Part shown: piece by piece, positions 38,048 through 47,345 of the stretch
How the letters are laid out: each line of letters begins with the position of its first letter
Position numbering within the stretch: the first letter of the stretch is position 1
Made by a program: the position numbers and the translations under genes
Notes under the pieces: model-generated
What the model was told of the DNA's origin: nothing
What the model saw: the letters and a program-made list of their open reading frames with translations, nothing else
Database searches by the model: none
From: Clostridium ihumii AP5
GTDB taxonomy: Bacteria > Bacillota > Clostridia > Clostridiales > Clostridiaceae
Direction: 5' to 3'
DNA length: 64,000 nucleotides
NCBI RefSeq assembly: GCF_000612845.1
Contig: NZ_CCAT010000062.1
Coordinates: forward strand, 62,001-126,000

Positions 38048-39259
38048 TTACCTTATAGAAACATATGATGGTAACCCATTTTCATATTGTATTTTAGGTT
38101 GGCCTAGTATAAGTGGAAGAACGTAGTTGTAAGCATCTTCAGTTACATTATTACCTTCTTCATTAATCCATTCTTTAGGGAAATATTTAACTTTATTAGC
38201 AACAAGTTCAGTATGAAGTGTAAAAATTTCTGATTTATATGGAGTAGTACTAGTTCTCTTTACAGCTACCATATGTCCACTTTCTATAGATTTAGAGTTT
38301 TCAAGAGCATATGCACCTAAATTATATGCTTCATCAATATCAGTTTGAGATGCATAGTGCATTGAACATCTTTGAAGAGTAGATAATTCTACAGCTCTTA
38401 CCTTTTTTACTCCGCTATGCTTAAGTAAATTCTTAAGATAAGATGCAACTCCACCTAATTGAGCATGTCCAAATTTATCAGATCCAAAAGAATTCATTTC
38501 AGATACAAAGTTACCATCTTTATCTCTTAAACCTTCAGAAACAACTATTACAACTGTATTTTTTTGTTCTAACTTATTTTTTACATTTTCTAAAAATCTA
38601 ACTTTATCAAAAGGTACTTCTGGAAGATAGATAAGGTCTACTACAGGTTTATTATCTATTCTAGCTACAACAGCACTAGCAGCAAGCCAACCAGTATCTC
38701 TTCCCATACTTTCTATTATAAATACATTTTTTGTATCATATACATTTGCATCTAAGCTATTCTCAAGAGCCGTAGTTGCAATGAATTTAGCAGCACTACC
38801 ATAACCAGGAGTGTGATCCATTATAGCTAAGTCATTATCTATAGTTTTAGGTATTCCTATGAATTTTATAGGTGAGTTTAATTCCACACCAACTTTACTT
38901 AATTTTTTTACAGTGTCCATAGAATCATTTCCACCAATATAAAAGAATGTATCTATATGGTACTTTTTAAAAACTTCAAATAGTTTTAAATATTCATCTC
39001 TACAAATATCTATATCTTTTAATTTATATCTACAAGAGCCTAAGCCAGAAGCTGGTGTATATTTTAGTTTACTTACTATTTTAGGGTCCATTTTAGATAA
39101 GTTTGATAAATTTTCATTTAATATACCTTCTATACCATTAAGACCAGCATAAACATTATCAAAAATATTAAGTTCCAAATTTTTTTCGAAAACACCAATA
39201 CAACTTGAGTTAATAACAGATGTTGGACCTCCAGATTGAGCAATTAGACAGTTTTTCAT
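38048..39259 (-). CDS. 6-phosphofructokinase, pyrophosphate-dependent type
   Basis: A 403-residue PFK-fold enzyme starting AQSGGPTSVINSS. The donor-site residues are those of pyrophosphate enzymes: GGNDS (109-113) with Asp112 where ATP enzymes have glycine, and PKTIDND (137-143) with Lys138 where ATP enzymes have glycine. Asn111 stands in the usual aspartate position of GGDDS, a small deviation. Asp141 and Asp143 of TIDND are the catalytic residues. It should phosphorylate fructose 6-phosphate reversibly with PPi. GGGGGAAG is placed just before ATG 39259; an upstream in-frame ATG at 39307 has no ribosome site. Confidence 0.88.
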   Translation of the reverse strand: MKNCLIAQSGGPTSVINSSCIGVFEKNLELNIFDNVYAGLNGIEGILNENLSNLSKMDPKIVSKLKYTPASGLGSCRYKLKDIDICRDEYLKLFEVFKKYHIDTFFYIGGNDSMDTVKKLSKVGVELNSPIKFIGIPKTIDNDLAIMDHTPGYGSAAKFIATTALENSLDANVYDTKNVFIIESMGRDTGWLAASAVVARIDNKPVVDLIYLPEVPFDKVRFLENVKNKLEQKNTVVIVVSEGLRDKDGNFVSEMNSFGSDKFGHAQLGGVASYLKNLLKHSGVKKVRAVELSTLQRCSMHYASQTDIDEAYNLGAYALENSKSIESGHMVAVKRTSTTPYKSEIFTLHTELVANKVKYFPKEWINEEGNNVTEDAYNYVLPLILGQPKIQYENGLPSYVSIR

Positions 39260-39851
39260 GTGCTTCCCCCCATATACTTTCACTAAAATTTTATTAAATA
39301 AAAACATTATATATATAAATAAGTAATATATTTTACTACATAATTGTTAATTAGGTTAATTAAATTAAAATATCCAAGAAAAAGTATATCATATAAAAAT
39401 ATATAATGCTACAAAAATATAATGTCAAAAACAAAAATATAGCATATATAAAAAATGGAAGATAAATTTTAGAAAGATAGAAAATAAACTACTAAAAGAT
39501 ATGATTATTCTACAAAGTTAAACAAATTATTATTATTATTAATGCTTTAAAATAGAAATTTTACTATAGAAATATAAATAATTTAATTCTATTTAATGCA
39601 TAAAGTTTTTAAAATTATAATAAAGTATAAGTGAGAAAAGTTTTCATATTAAGCTATTGAAAATATATTAAATTATAATTAAAATTAAATAAAGATATAT
39701 AATTATAGAAAGATTTGTATTTTAAAATTTAATTTTCTAATTTTAGAATTTAACTGATTATTAATTAGAAAATAGGATATATTAAAAAAAATGTAATTAT
39801 TTAAGTTTCAAATGAGAGTGATGTTATTCTAAAAAAATAAAAAACTTTTAA
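39260..39851. other. Very AT-rich divergent intergenic region
   Basis: About 600 bases, almost entirely A and T, between divergent genes. It carries many short A- and T-runs and no credible frame, RNA fold or repeat that I could recognise. It must contain the promoter of the phosphofructokinase gene. Confidence 0.5.
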
Positions 39852-39880
39852 TTGAGAGTGTATATTAAATTAATTATAAG
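39852..39880 (+). promoter_or_regulatory. Sigma-A-like promoter of the WG-repeat gene
   Basis: TTGAGA at 39852-39857, a 17-base spacer and TATAAG at 39875-39880, 27 bases before the ATG at 39908 and just ahead of the AAAAGGAG ribosome site. The short leader leaves little room for regulation by RNA. Confidence 0.6.
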
Positions 39881-39907
39881 TGTAACTAAAGTAAAAGGAG
39901 ATAGAAT

Positions 39908-40900
39908 ATGGATTGTAAATTATACCCTAAAGAAAATAATGGATTATATGGATTTGTAGATGAAGATGGAAATAAGATAATTGATTTTAATTTTGATTTT
40001 TGTGATGAATTTGAAGATAATATGGCACTAGTTGAACAAGATGGACTTTGTGGATTTATAAATAGAGAAGGGCAGTTTATTTTAGAGCCTAAATATGATG
40101 ATATAAATTATTTTAATGAAGGTCTAGCAGTGGTAGAAGTTCATCATAAGTTTGGATACATAAATGAAGAATGCAAGGAGATTATAAAAGTAAAATATGA
40201 AGAAGCAAAAGGGTTTACAGAGGGAAGGGCATCAGTAAAACTTTTAGGTAAATATGGATATATAGATAATACTGGAAAAGTTGCAATACCATTTAAGTTT
40301 GATGATGGAAGCCAATTTGAAGAGGGGTTAGCATTAGTAAGACTTAAAGATAAATTTGGGTATATAGATAAAGATGGAAATATAGTTATAGAATTTAAGT
40401 ATGATTATGCTACTAGTTTCAGTGAAGGTTTAGCAGCAGTTGCTATAGGTGATAGATTCTTTTTTATAGATAAAAATGGAGATGTTGCTTTTGAAAAGTA
40501 TTTAGAGTTTGCAAATGAATTTAATGAAGGCTTAGCAGCTGTAAGCTATAATGATAAATATGGATTTATAAATAAAAAAGGTGAATTTATTATAGAATCT
40601 AAATATGATTGGTGTGATAATTTTAGTGGTGAATATGCACCAATATGTATTGATGATAAGTATGGATTTATAAATAAAGAAGGAAAAGAAGTAATTCCAT
40701 GTATTTATGAAAATGTATTTGATTATAATGAAGAGTTATTTTCAGTACAAAAGGGAGAGTTATGGGGTTATGTCGATGAAGATAATAATACTGTAATACC
40801 TTTTAAATATGATGAAGTAGAAAATTTTTATGAAGGTGTAGCAAAAGTTATAATAGATGAACATGAATTTTATATAAAGAAAAATGGAGAAGCTATATAA
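39908..40900 (+). CDS. WG-repeat (WG beta-propeller-like) protein
   Basis: A 330-residue protein built almost wholly from about eight or nine WG-type repeats of 30-35 residues, each with a pattern such as KYGYIDNTGKVAIPFKFDD followed by FxEGLAxV. There is no signal peptide or membrane segment, so it is probably cytoplasmic. WG repeats are thought to form beta-rich solenoids or propellers used for binding; no enzyme function is visible. AAAAGGAG precedes the ATG. The dipeptidase gene follows 93 bases later on the same strand. Confidence 0.88.
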   Translation: MDCKLYPKENNGLYGFVDEDGNKIIDFNFDFCDEFEDNMALVEQDGLCGFINREGQFILEPKYDDINYFNEGLAVVEVHHKFGYINEECKEIIKVKYEEAKGFTEGRASVKLLGKYGYIDNTGKVAIPFKFDDGSQFEEGLALVRLKDKFGYIDKDGNIVIEFKYDYATSFSEGLAAVAIGDRFFFIDKNGDVAFEKYLEFANEFNEGLAAVSYNDKYGFINKKGEFIIESKYDWCDNFSGEYAPICIDDKYGFINKEGKEVIPCIYENVFDYNEELFSVQKGELWGYVDEDNNTVIPFKYDEVENFYEGVAKVIIDEHEFYIKKNGEAI

Positions 40901-40993
40901 TAATTTTAAACTAAAAATTATTATTAAAATAATAAAATGTATTTTAAAAAGTTTTGATTACATAGTTTTATTGAGAATTATAGGGGTGATAAC

Positions 40994-41929
40994 GTGATTT
41001 TTGATTTGCATTGTGACACTATAGATAGACTTATTAATAGTAAAGATAGACTAAAAAAGAACAACTTTAGTGTTGATGTAGAAAAACTTAAGAAAAGTAA
41101 TGCAAATGCTCAAATATTTGCATTGTATGTATCACTTCAATTAGAAGAAGATCCACTAAAAAAATGTTTAAAGATGATAGATAGATTTTATAGTGAAATT
41201 GAACTTAATAAAGAAGATATAAAATTAGCTACAAATTATGATGAATTTATTAAAAATAAAAATGAAAATAAAATATCTGCATTTTTGTCTGTAGAAGAAG
41301 GTGGAACATTACAAGGAAACTTATATAATCTTAGAATATTAAATAAATTAGGGGTTAGAGTAATGACTTTAACTTGGAATATTGAGAATGAAATAGGTTA
41401 TCCTAATATTAACCATGATTATATAGAAAAAGGTTTAAAAAAATTTGGATTTGAAGTTGTTAGTGAAATGAATAGACTAGGAATGATTATAGATATTTCT
41501 CATTTATCAGATAAAGGTGTTAAAGATGTATTAAATTATAGTAAAGCACCAGTGCTAGCTTCACATTCTAATGCTAGAGCTATTTGTAATCATAAGAGAA
41601 ACTTAACTGATGAGATGATAAAAGGCATTGCTAAAAATGGTGGAGTTATAGGAATTAACTTTGAAAAAACTTTTTTGAGTGATAAGGATGTAGGAGCTGT
41701 TGAATATATAGTAAATCATATAAAGCATATTATAAATGTTGGTGGAGAAAACTGTGTTGGAATAGGTTCAGACTTTGATGGTATAAGTACTAAAAATTTA
41801 GAAATGCAAAATGTTGGAGAAATTTATAAATTGATAGATGGATTAAAAAAAGCTAATTTTACGGAAGATGTAATAGAAAAGATTATGTATAAAAATGCAT
41901 TAAGATTAGTAAAAGATGTAATGATATAA
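40994..41929 (+). CDS. Membrane dipeptidase (peptidase family M19)
   Basis: A 311-residue renal-dipeptidase-type metalloenzyme. It has the first metal motif DLHCDT, the bridging glutamate in SVEEGG, a histidine in DISHLSDKG, ASHSNARAI for another metal histidine, and a final GIGSDFDG. It should split dipeptides (often with a D- or dehydro-residue) using two zinc ions. The start is GTG at 40994 with GGGGTGAT upstream. No signal peptide is seen, so it is probably cytoplasmic in this organism. Confidence 0.92.
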   Translation: MIFDLHCDTIDRLINSKDRLKKNNFSVDVEKLKKSNANAQIFALYVSLQLEEDPLKKCLKMIDRFYSEIELNKEDIKLATNYDEFIKNKNENKISAFLSVEEGGTLQGNLYNLRILNKLGVRVMTLTWNIENEIGYPNINHDYIEKGLKKFGFEVVSEMNRLGMIIDISHLSDKGVKDVLNYSKAPVLASHSNARAICNHKRNLTDEMIKGIAKNGGVIGINFEKTFLSDKDVGAVEYIVNHIKHIINVGGENCVGIGSDFDGISTKNLEMQNVGEIYKLIDGLKKANFTEDVIEKIMYKNALRLVKDVMI

Positions 41930-41942
41930 CTAAATTTAATGG

Positions 41943-41983
41943 CCAAATTAAAGTAAAGTAGTTTTGCTTTAATTTGGTTTTTT
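41943..41983 (+). terminator. Terminator of the dipeptidase gene
   Basis: CCAAATTAAAG (41943-41953) and CTTTAATTTGG (41967-41977) form a perfect 11-bp stem followed by TTTTTT. The remaining 270 bases to 42256 are AT-rich; TATAAT at 42140-42145 could be a -10 element but has no good -35. Confidence 0.9.
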
Positions 41984-42255
41984 ATTATATATAGTCAAAA
42001 ATTTAACAAATCTATAATACTTGAATGTAGTGAAATATTAGATATATATCAAAATGTATACAATTTATAGATAAATTTTTAAAAAAATAAAAATTTTTTT
42101 AAAATTATATTAACTTATCAGCAATTATTTGATAAAATTTATAATAAGTATAGTTTTATGATTAATGTAAATTTCTAATTGAAAATTAAAGGTTATAAGC
42201 AAGTGTTTTCTTAAATAGAATTTTATGAAAAGGCATTTCAAAGGAGAGATAATTT

Positions 42256-44502
42256 ATGAAAAGTCCCAATTTAATATATGACAAAGAAAATAATATACTA
42301 TTAAAAAAGACGGATGTAACAGGGTATGTGTGTGGAGAGTTTGTAGAGTTCTCTATTAATTATGTTTATGAAAACAAAGGTTCAAATGATGTTGAAGCAG
42401 TATTTACTTTCCCAATACCAGAAACAGCAGTATTATCTGGATTTGAAGCTAATATAGGTGGTAGAATTATAAAAACATCTATAGAGAGTAGAGATGAAGC
42501 TAATAATATTTGTGAAAAATTAAAAGAAGAAGGCACTAATTTATTACTTGAAGAAATTAATACAAATGATTTTAAAATATGCATAGGAAAAATTATTTCA
42601 GGTGAGAGCATAAATTTAAAAATATCTTACATTGAAGAGCTAGAATATGATGATGAAAGTTTAAAGCTTACTATACCACAAATTATAGAACCAATGAGCG
42701 TTAATAATAGTAAGAATTTAATAAATGAAAATGATTATAAATGTTATTTAAATTTATTAGTAGAACCATTTAATGAAGTAGAATTTGAGAGTCCAACTCA
42801 TAATATAGCTATAGAAAAAGGCGATGGATATATATATAAAGTATATTTTGATAAAGAAGAGTATTTAGACAGGGATTTGGTTATTTATATAACAGAAAAA
42901 GAACTTGAAGAAACTACAGGTATGATATATGAAAATGAAAAAGATGATAGCAATATACTATATTTAAGATTTATACCTGACATAGAAGAAGAAGAGGAAG
43001 AATTATCACACAAGTATGAATTTTTAGTAGATATATCTGATTCTATGGAAGGAGATAAACTGTTACAAGCTAAGAATGCACTTCAAATTTGTCTTAGAAA
43101 CCTTGAAAAAGGTGATAGTTTTAACATAATAGCTATGGGTGATAACCTTCATTGCTTTAATGACAGTGGCAAAGTTCCATATAATGAAGAAAATTTAATT
43201 AAGGCATCTAAATTTATAGATGAACTTGAATGTGAAGATGATGCTGTGATTTTTGAAGGATTAAAATATGCATTCAGAAATGAAGAAAGTGGAAAAGAAA
43301 ATACTATATTCTTATTCACTGATGATATAGTTGATGATGAAAAAGAAATATTAGATTATGTAGAAGCGGTTTGTGAAAATAGTAGAATATTCCCATTTGG
43401 AATTGATGCTTCTGTAAATACTTATTTTATAAATAAATTAGCTCAAGTAACTTATGGAAAAGCAGAATATATAAATGATAAAAATAAAATTGAAGATACA
43501 ATATTAAGACAGTTTAACAAAATAAGGGGTCTTCAAATAACTGATATAAAATTAGATTTTGGAGATATGAATGTAGAAAAAACTTATCCAAGAACTATAG
43601 AGTATATGTATGATGGAGAGCCATTTTCAATATTTGCGAAAGTAAAAGGTAGTGCTGAAGGTGTTGTAACACTTACAGGTATGGTTGGAGATAGAAGAGT
43701 TCAAAGAAGAATTAATTTAAACAATCTAGAACTTGAAGAAAATGCAAATCTTATAGAAAAAGTTTGGTATAAAAAGAGATGTAAATCCATTGAAAATAGA
43801 ATTAGATTTGAAAGAGGAGAAATTTATAACTCCATGAAGAATAAACTTATAGAATTATCTAAGGAAGTTGGAGTTTTAACATCTGAAACATCTTTTATTC
43901 TTATAGAAGAGGTTTATGATCCAGTTCTAAATATAGCATTTAAAAAATTCCTACCAGCAAATATAAAATATGAAGAAAGTGAATATAGTGATGATGTTTG
44001 TGGATTTTATTATAGGAACTTCTTAAATAAGGATTTTACTGGTGCAACAACAAAGGAAATGCTTAGGATACTAGCATCTCACCAATATGCTAGCGGAGCA
44101 TTTTCAAATTCAATGGTAGATAGTGAAGATGAAAAACTATTATGCACAACTAAATCATTTTTAGCATTTACTATGATTAAAGAAGATATAAATATTTATA
44201 AAAAATTATTAAATAAATCATTAAGCTATATAAAAGATGCTATAGGTGATGACTTTGAAAGTTATGATGATGAAATTTTATCTTTATCATATTTAGCATT
44301 AGAGCAAGGAATCAGAAAAAACATTATAAAAAATGATAAAAAAGATTTAATAAAAAAATATAAAGAGGATATTGAAGAAGTATTAAGAAATAGAAATGTA
44401 TCCATAGAATCAATAAAAGAAAATCTTAAAAAGGAAGCTATGGAAAACTCTGAAGATAGCAATACATTAGAAAGTCTTGTTAATAAATTAATAAGTCAAT
44501 AA
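42256..44502 (+). CDS. VIT and von Willebrand factor A domain protein
   Basis: A 748-residue protein. An N-terminal VIT domain (about 10-135, with the EAVFTFPIPETAVLSGFEA pattern) is followed by a vWA domain beginning near residue 252. The MIDAS metal motif DxSxS is complete (Asp259, Ser261, Ser263). The C-terminal third is a helical region of no known family, ending in a lysine- and glutamate-rich coiled segment. Such inter-alpha-trypsin-inhibitor-like proteins bind partners through the metal site. No signal peptide is visible, so it may work inside the cell. AAAGGAGAG precedes the ATG. Confidence 0.88.
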   Translation: MKSPNLIYDKENNILLKKTDVTGYVCGEFVEFSINYVYENKGSNDVEAVFTFPIPETAVLSGFEANIGGRIIKTSIESRDEANNICEKLKEEGTNLLLEEINTNDFKICIGKIISGESINLKISYIEELEYDDESLKLTIPQIIEPMSVNNSKNLINENDYKCYLNLLVEPFNEVEFESPTHNIAIEKGDGYIYKVYFDKEEYLDRDLVIYITEKELEETTGMIYENEKDDSNILYLRFIPDIEEEEEELSHKYEFLVDISDSMEGDKLLQAKNALQICLRNLEKGDSFNIIAMGDNLHCFNDSGKVPYNEENLIKASKFIDELECEDDAVIFEGLKYAFRNEESGKENTIFLFTDDIVDDEKEILDYVEAVCENSRIFPFGIDASVNTYFINKLAQVTYGKAEYINDKNKIEDTILRQFNKIRGLQITDIKLDFGDMNVEKTYPRTIEYMYDGEPFSIFAKVKGSAEGVVTLTGMVGDRRVQRRINLNNLELEENANLIEKVWYKKRCKSIENRIRFERGEIYNSMKNKLIELSKEVGVLTSETSFILIEEVYDPVLNIAFKKFLPANIKYEESEYSDDVCGFYYRNFLNKDFTGATTKEMLRILASHQYASGAFSNSMVDSEDEKLLCTTKSFLAFTMIKEDINIYKKLLNKSLSYIKDAIGDDFESYDDEILSLSYLALEQGIRKNIIKNDKKDLIKKYKEDIEEVLRNRNVSIESIKENLKKEAMENSEDSNTLESLVNKLISQ

Positions 44503-44517
44503 TTTTTGAGTTTAAGA

Positions 44518-44555
44518 GGGGAGTATGTTTAATTTAAATGTGCTCCTTTTATTTT
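44518..44555 (+). terminator. Terminator of the VIT-vWA gene
   Basis: GGAGTATGTTT (44520-44530) pairs with AAATGTGCTCC (44536-44546), including three G-T pairs, and is followed by TTTTATTTT. Confidence 0.75.
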
Positions 44556-44580
44556 CATAAAATTACCAAGAGAAAAATTA

Positions 44581-44609
44581 TTGACAGATAAAAATTATCA
44601 AAGTATAAT
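44581..44609 (+). promoter_or_regulatory. Consensus sigma-A promoter of the T-box transcript
   Basis: TTGACA at 44581-44586, exactly 17 bases, then TATAAT at 44604-44609: a perfect consensus promoter. Transcription should start near 44616, leaving a leader of about 360 bases before the symporter ATG. Confidence 0.9.
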
Positions 44610-44675
44610 AAGTTTTAATTTCAGATACTATTAATATAAACATGTTGAATAGGAAAAGTAAATTAATGTATTCAT

Positions 44676-44904
44676 TACAGAGAAAAGTTTTTAAGCTGAG
44701 AGAACTTATGAAGAAATTAATTGAAGTGCCCCTAGGAGTGGAAAGACCGAATATTTAGTAGGTTTTTACGTGTTCTCACGTTATAGAGATAAGGTATTAT
44801 AATGTACCTGATTAAAGATGAGTATAAAATTTATACTTAATTAGAGTGGAACCGCGGAAGTATACCTTCTGCCTCTGAATTTTCAGAGGCGGAAGGTTTT
44901 TTTA
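44676..44904 (+). promoter_or_regulatory. T-box riboswitch with terminator, upstream of DAACS symporter
   Basis: The T-box sequence GTGGAACCGCGG is at 44845-44856. GCGGAAG (44854-44860) can pair with CTTCTGC (44866-44872) to form the antiterminator; the competing terminator pairs CCTTCTGCCTCTGA with TCAGAGGCGGAAGG and ends in seven T. Stem I is closed by GAGAAC (44700-44705) and GTTCTC (44772-44777), preceded by the AG-rich ACAGAGAA. Uncharged tRNA would favour read-through of the symporter gene. The specifier codon is not certain: the 3' side of stem I contains TTTTTACG at 44763-44770, so TAC (tyrosine) or TTT (phenylalanine) are candidates. Confidence 0.93.
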
Positions 44905-44975
44905 TTTTTAATCTTTTAACTTGGCCAAGGGAAAAAGAAAACGTATTTCAGTAATTAGTTTTAAGGAGGAAAAAG

Positions 44976-46265
44976 ATGAGTTTATTTATAGCAATGATTG
45001 TTTCAATAATAGTTTTGAGTATTTTATATATTTTAAAAAAGAAAAGAGTTAATTTCCCTTTAAGAGTTTTAATAGCATTAATATTAGGATTATTTACAGG
45101 GATGGTATTTAAAGAAAGTGTACAGCCTATAGGTTATATAGGTGTAATATATACATCGCTTATCAAGATGATAGTAATTCCACTTGTTATGGTGTCATTA
45201 ATTAAAAGTATAGGAAGTTTAGATGATACGGACAAATTGAAAAGTATAGGGATAAAAACAATAGGGTTGTTACTATTTACTACAGCAATAGCAACTTTAG
45301 TAGGAATTTTAGTGGGAAATATATTTAATGTAGGAACTGGAATAAGTTTTAATATTCAAGAAGGATTTCAAGCAAGAAGCATACCTGATTTTAGTAAAGT
45401 ACTTAATGATATGATGCCAGTAAACCCAGTAGGTGCAATGGCAGATGGAAAGATAATACCTGTTATTATATTTTCAATGTTTATATCAATAGCAATGATT
45501 ATAGAAAAGAAAAAGAACTATGACAAAATTAAGATATTTATAAAGTTTATAGATTCATTAAATGTAATCTTAATAAGAATAACTAAGATTGTATTGAAGT
45601 TTACACCTTATGGAGTATTTGCATTAATGACAACAGTTGGAGCAGAAAATGGGATTGCAACATTATTACCATTAATATCTATGATTTTATCAGTATATGT
45701 TGCATGCTTAATACAAATTCTTATAGTATATAGTGTTTTAATAATAGTTATAACTAAAAAAAATCCATTTAAATTTTTCAAAGATATATATCCAGCACAA
45801 GTGGTTGCATTTACTACTCAAAGTAGTTATGGAACATTACCAGTTACAATTGATAGTTTAGTAAAAAGAGCAAATGTATCAGAGGAAATAGCAAGTTTTG
45901 TAGCACCAATTGGATCAACTATAGGAATGAATGGTTGTGGAGGTATATATCCAGCTATTGTTGCAATATTTGTAGCTAATGTATTTAATATAGATCTTAC
46001 GATGATGCATTATATATTATTAATATTAACTACAGTTATAGGTTCTATAGGAATTGCAGGAGTTCCTGGTGCTGCAACTATATCAGCTACTTTAGTATTA
46101 TCGAGTTTAGGACTTCCATTAGAAGGATTAGCTATGGTACTAGGAATAGATGCAATAATTGACATGATAAGAACTATGACAAATGTAACAGGGTCCTCAG
46201 TTGTAGCATTATTAGTTGATAAAATTACAATTCAAAGAAAAAATTATTCAAAAGATTTATTGTAA
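44976..46265 (+). CDS. Dicarboxylate/amino acid:cation symporter (DAACS family)
   Basis: A 429-residue secondary transporter with about eight helices and two re-entrant loops. The family marks are the serine-rich loop TTQSSYGTLPVT, GSTIGMNGCGG and the late DAIIDMIRTMTNVTGSS. Members carry glutamate, aspartate, serine or cystine with sodium or protons. Control by a T-box shows the physiological substrate is an amino acid, probably the one read by the specifier. TTAAGGAGG precedes the ATG. From memory, T-box-linked relatives in clostridia have been proposed as aromatic amino acid carriers. Confidence 0.9.
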   Translation: MSLFIAMIVSIIVLSILYILKKKRVNFPLRVLIALILGLFTGMVFKESVQPIGYIGVIYTSLIKMIVIPLVMVSLIKSIGSLDDTDKLKSIGIKTIGLLLFTTAIATLVGILVGNIFNVGTGISFNIQEGFQARSIPDFSKVLNDMMPVNPVGAMADGKIIPVIIFSMFISIAMIIEKKKNYDKIKIFIKFIDSLNVILIRITKIVLKFTPYGVFALMTTVGAENGIATLLPLISMILSVYVACLIQILIVYSVLIIVITKKNPFKFFKDIYPAQVVAFTTQSSYGTLPVTIDSLVKRANVSEEIASFVAPIGSTIGMNGCGGIYPAIVAIFVANVFNIDLTMMHYILLILTTVIGSIGIAGVPGAATISATLVLSSLGLPLEGLAMVLGIDAIIDMIRTMTNVTGSSVVALLVDKITIQRKNYSKDLL

Positions 46266-46405
46266 GTGGTTTAATTTAAATATCAAATAAGAATAATGTT
46301 GTTCAAAGAAACAGCAAAGATAAAAATAGTATAAAGAATAAAAAACTATTGTCACAATTTTATACATATCATATTGATATAAAATTAAATGTGGGGAAGT
46401 AATTT

Positions 46406-46495
46406 ATGTATGACTATTCTAAATATTTGAAAATAAATGACAATATACTATATAATTATATAAAAGTTATATACAAAGATGGGGGTATACAATAA
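46406..46495 (+). CDS. Small 29-codon ORF coupled to the acetyltransferase gene
   Basis: ATG at 46406 with GGGGAAG at 46394-46400, six bases away; the TAA stop at 46493-46495 shares its last base with the ATG of the acetyltransferase (TAATG). The ribosome site of the larger gene (GGGGG, 46481-46486) lies inside this frame. The peptide is tyrosine- and lysine-rich (MYDYSKYLKIND start) and has no known relative that I recognise. It may be a leader that sets translation of the downstream gene. Real expression is unproven. Confidence 0.5.
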   Translation: MYDYSKYLKINDNILYNYIKVIYKDGGIQ

Positions 46496-47058
46496 TGAGT
46501 AATATTAATCCATTTGATAAGTGTCCAGTTTATGAAACTAATAACTTAATATTCAGAAAAGTTGAAGAGAAAGATGCAATAGACTTATTTCAGTGCTATT
46601 CAGATCCAATTACTAAAAAACGTATGAACAATGATAATTGTGGTGGTGTGTGGGATACACACAATATTGACGCTGTAATAAATGGTATTAAAGGATGGAA
46701 GCGAGAATTTAACGATAGATTTTATATAAGGTGGAGTATTAATCATAAGCAGACCAATAAGATAGTAGGGACTATCGAAATAGCACCTGTTCCTAATACA
46801 ACAAGATTTTTAGATGGTACTTGTCAGACTGGTATATTAAGAATAGATATTATTTCATCCCTTGAAAATAAAATAGTTTTATCTGAAATTTTAACAATGG
46901 TTTCTGATAAATTTTATTCAGACTTTGATATTAAAAATATCATCATTAAAGCAACTAAAGACGATAAAGAAAGAGTTTCAGCCTTGGAAAACAATGGTTT
47001 TGATAAATTAAAAGACAGTACTTTTCCTTATAGAGATTATTATGTAAAAAGAAAATAA
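46495..47058 (+). CDS. GNAT-family N-acetyltransferase (RimJ/RimL-like)
   Basis: A 187-residue Acetyltransf_3-type enzyme: an N-terminal strand LIFRKVEEKDAIDLF, a central INHKQTNKIVGTIEIAP, and a C-terminal segment VSALENNGFDKLKD typical of the acetyl-CoA fold. It would move an acetyl group onto an amine of a protein N-terminus or small molecule; the substrate is unknown. The usual Q/R-x-x-G-x-G/A loop is not clear, so catalytic competence is uncertain. Its start overlaps the stop of the small upstream frame. Confidence 0.82.
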   Translation: MSNINPFDKCPVYETNNLIFRKVEEKDAIDLFQCYSDPITKKRMNNDNCGGVWDTHNIDAVINGIKGWKREFNDRFYIRWSINHKQTNKIVGTIEIAPVPNTTRFLDGTCQTGILRIDIISSLENKIVLSEILTMVSDKFYSDFDIKNIIIKATKDDKERVSALENNGFDKLKDSTFPYRDYYVKRK

Positions 47059-47345
47059 TACAGTATGAGTTATATATACTTTATCTAATGACACATAATT
47101 TTTAATATACAAATTTAGGGAACTCATTTCAGAGTTGCCTAAAATATGGTTCAATATTAATACTTTTCTTAAACACAGCCTAAAAATTAAACTTGAAACC
47201 TTATATATCATAAATTTTAAATGGTAAGTGAGTTTTATTTTAAAAATTTTAGGTTTAACTCTAGTGAGATTTAATATATTAAACAATGATTAAAAACTAT
47301 AGTGAAGTTTAAAATAGATGTGGTAACATTAATATAGGTGATGTT

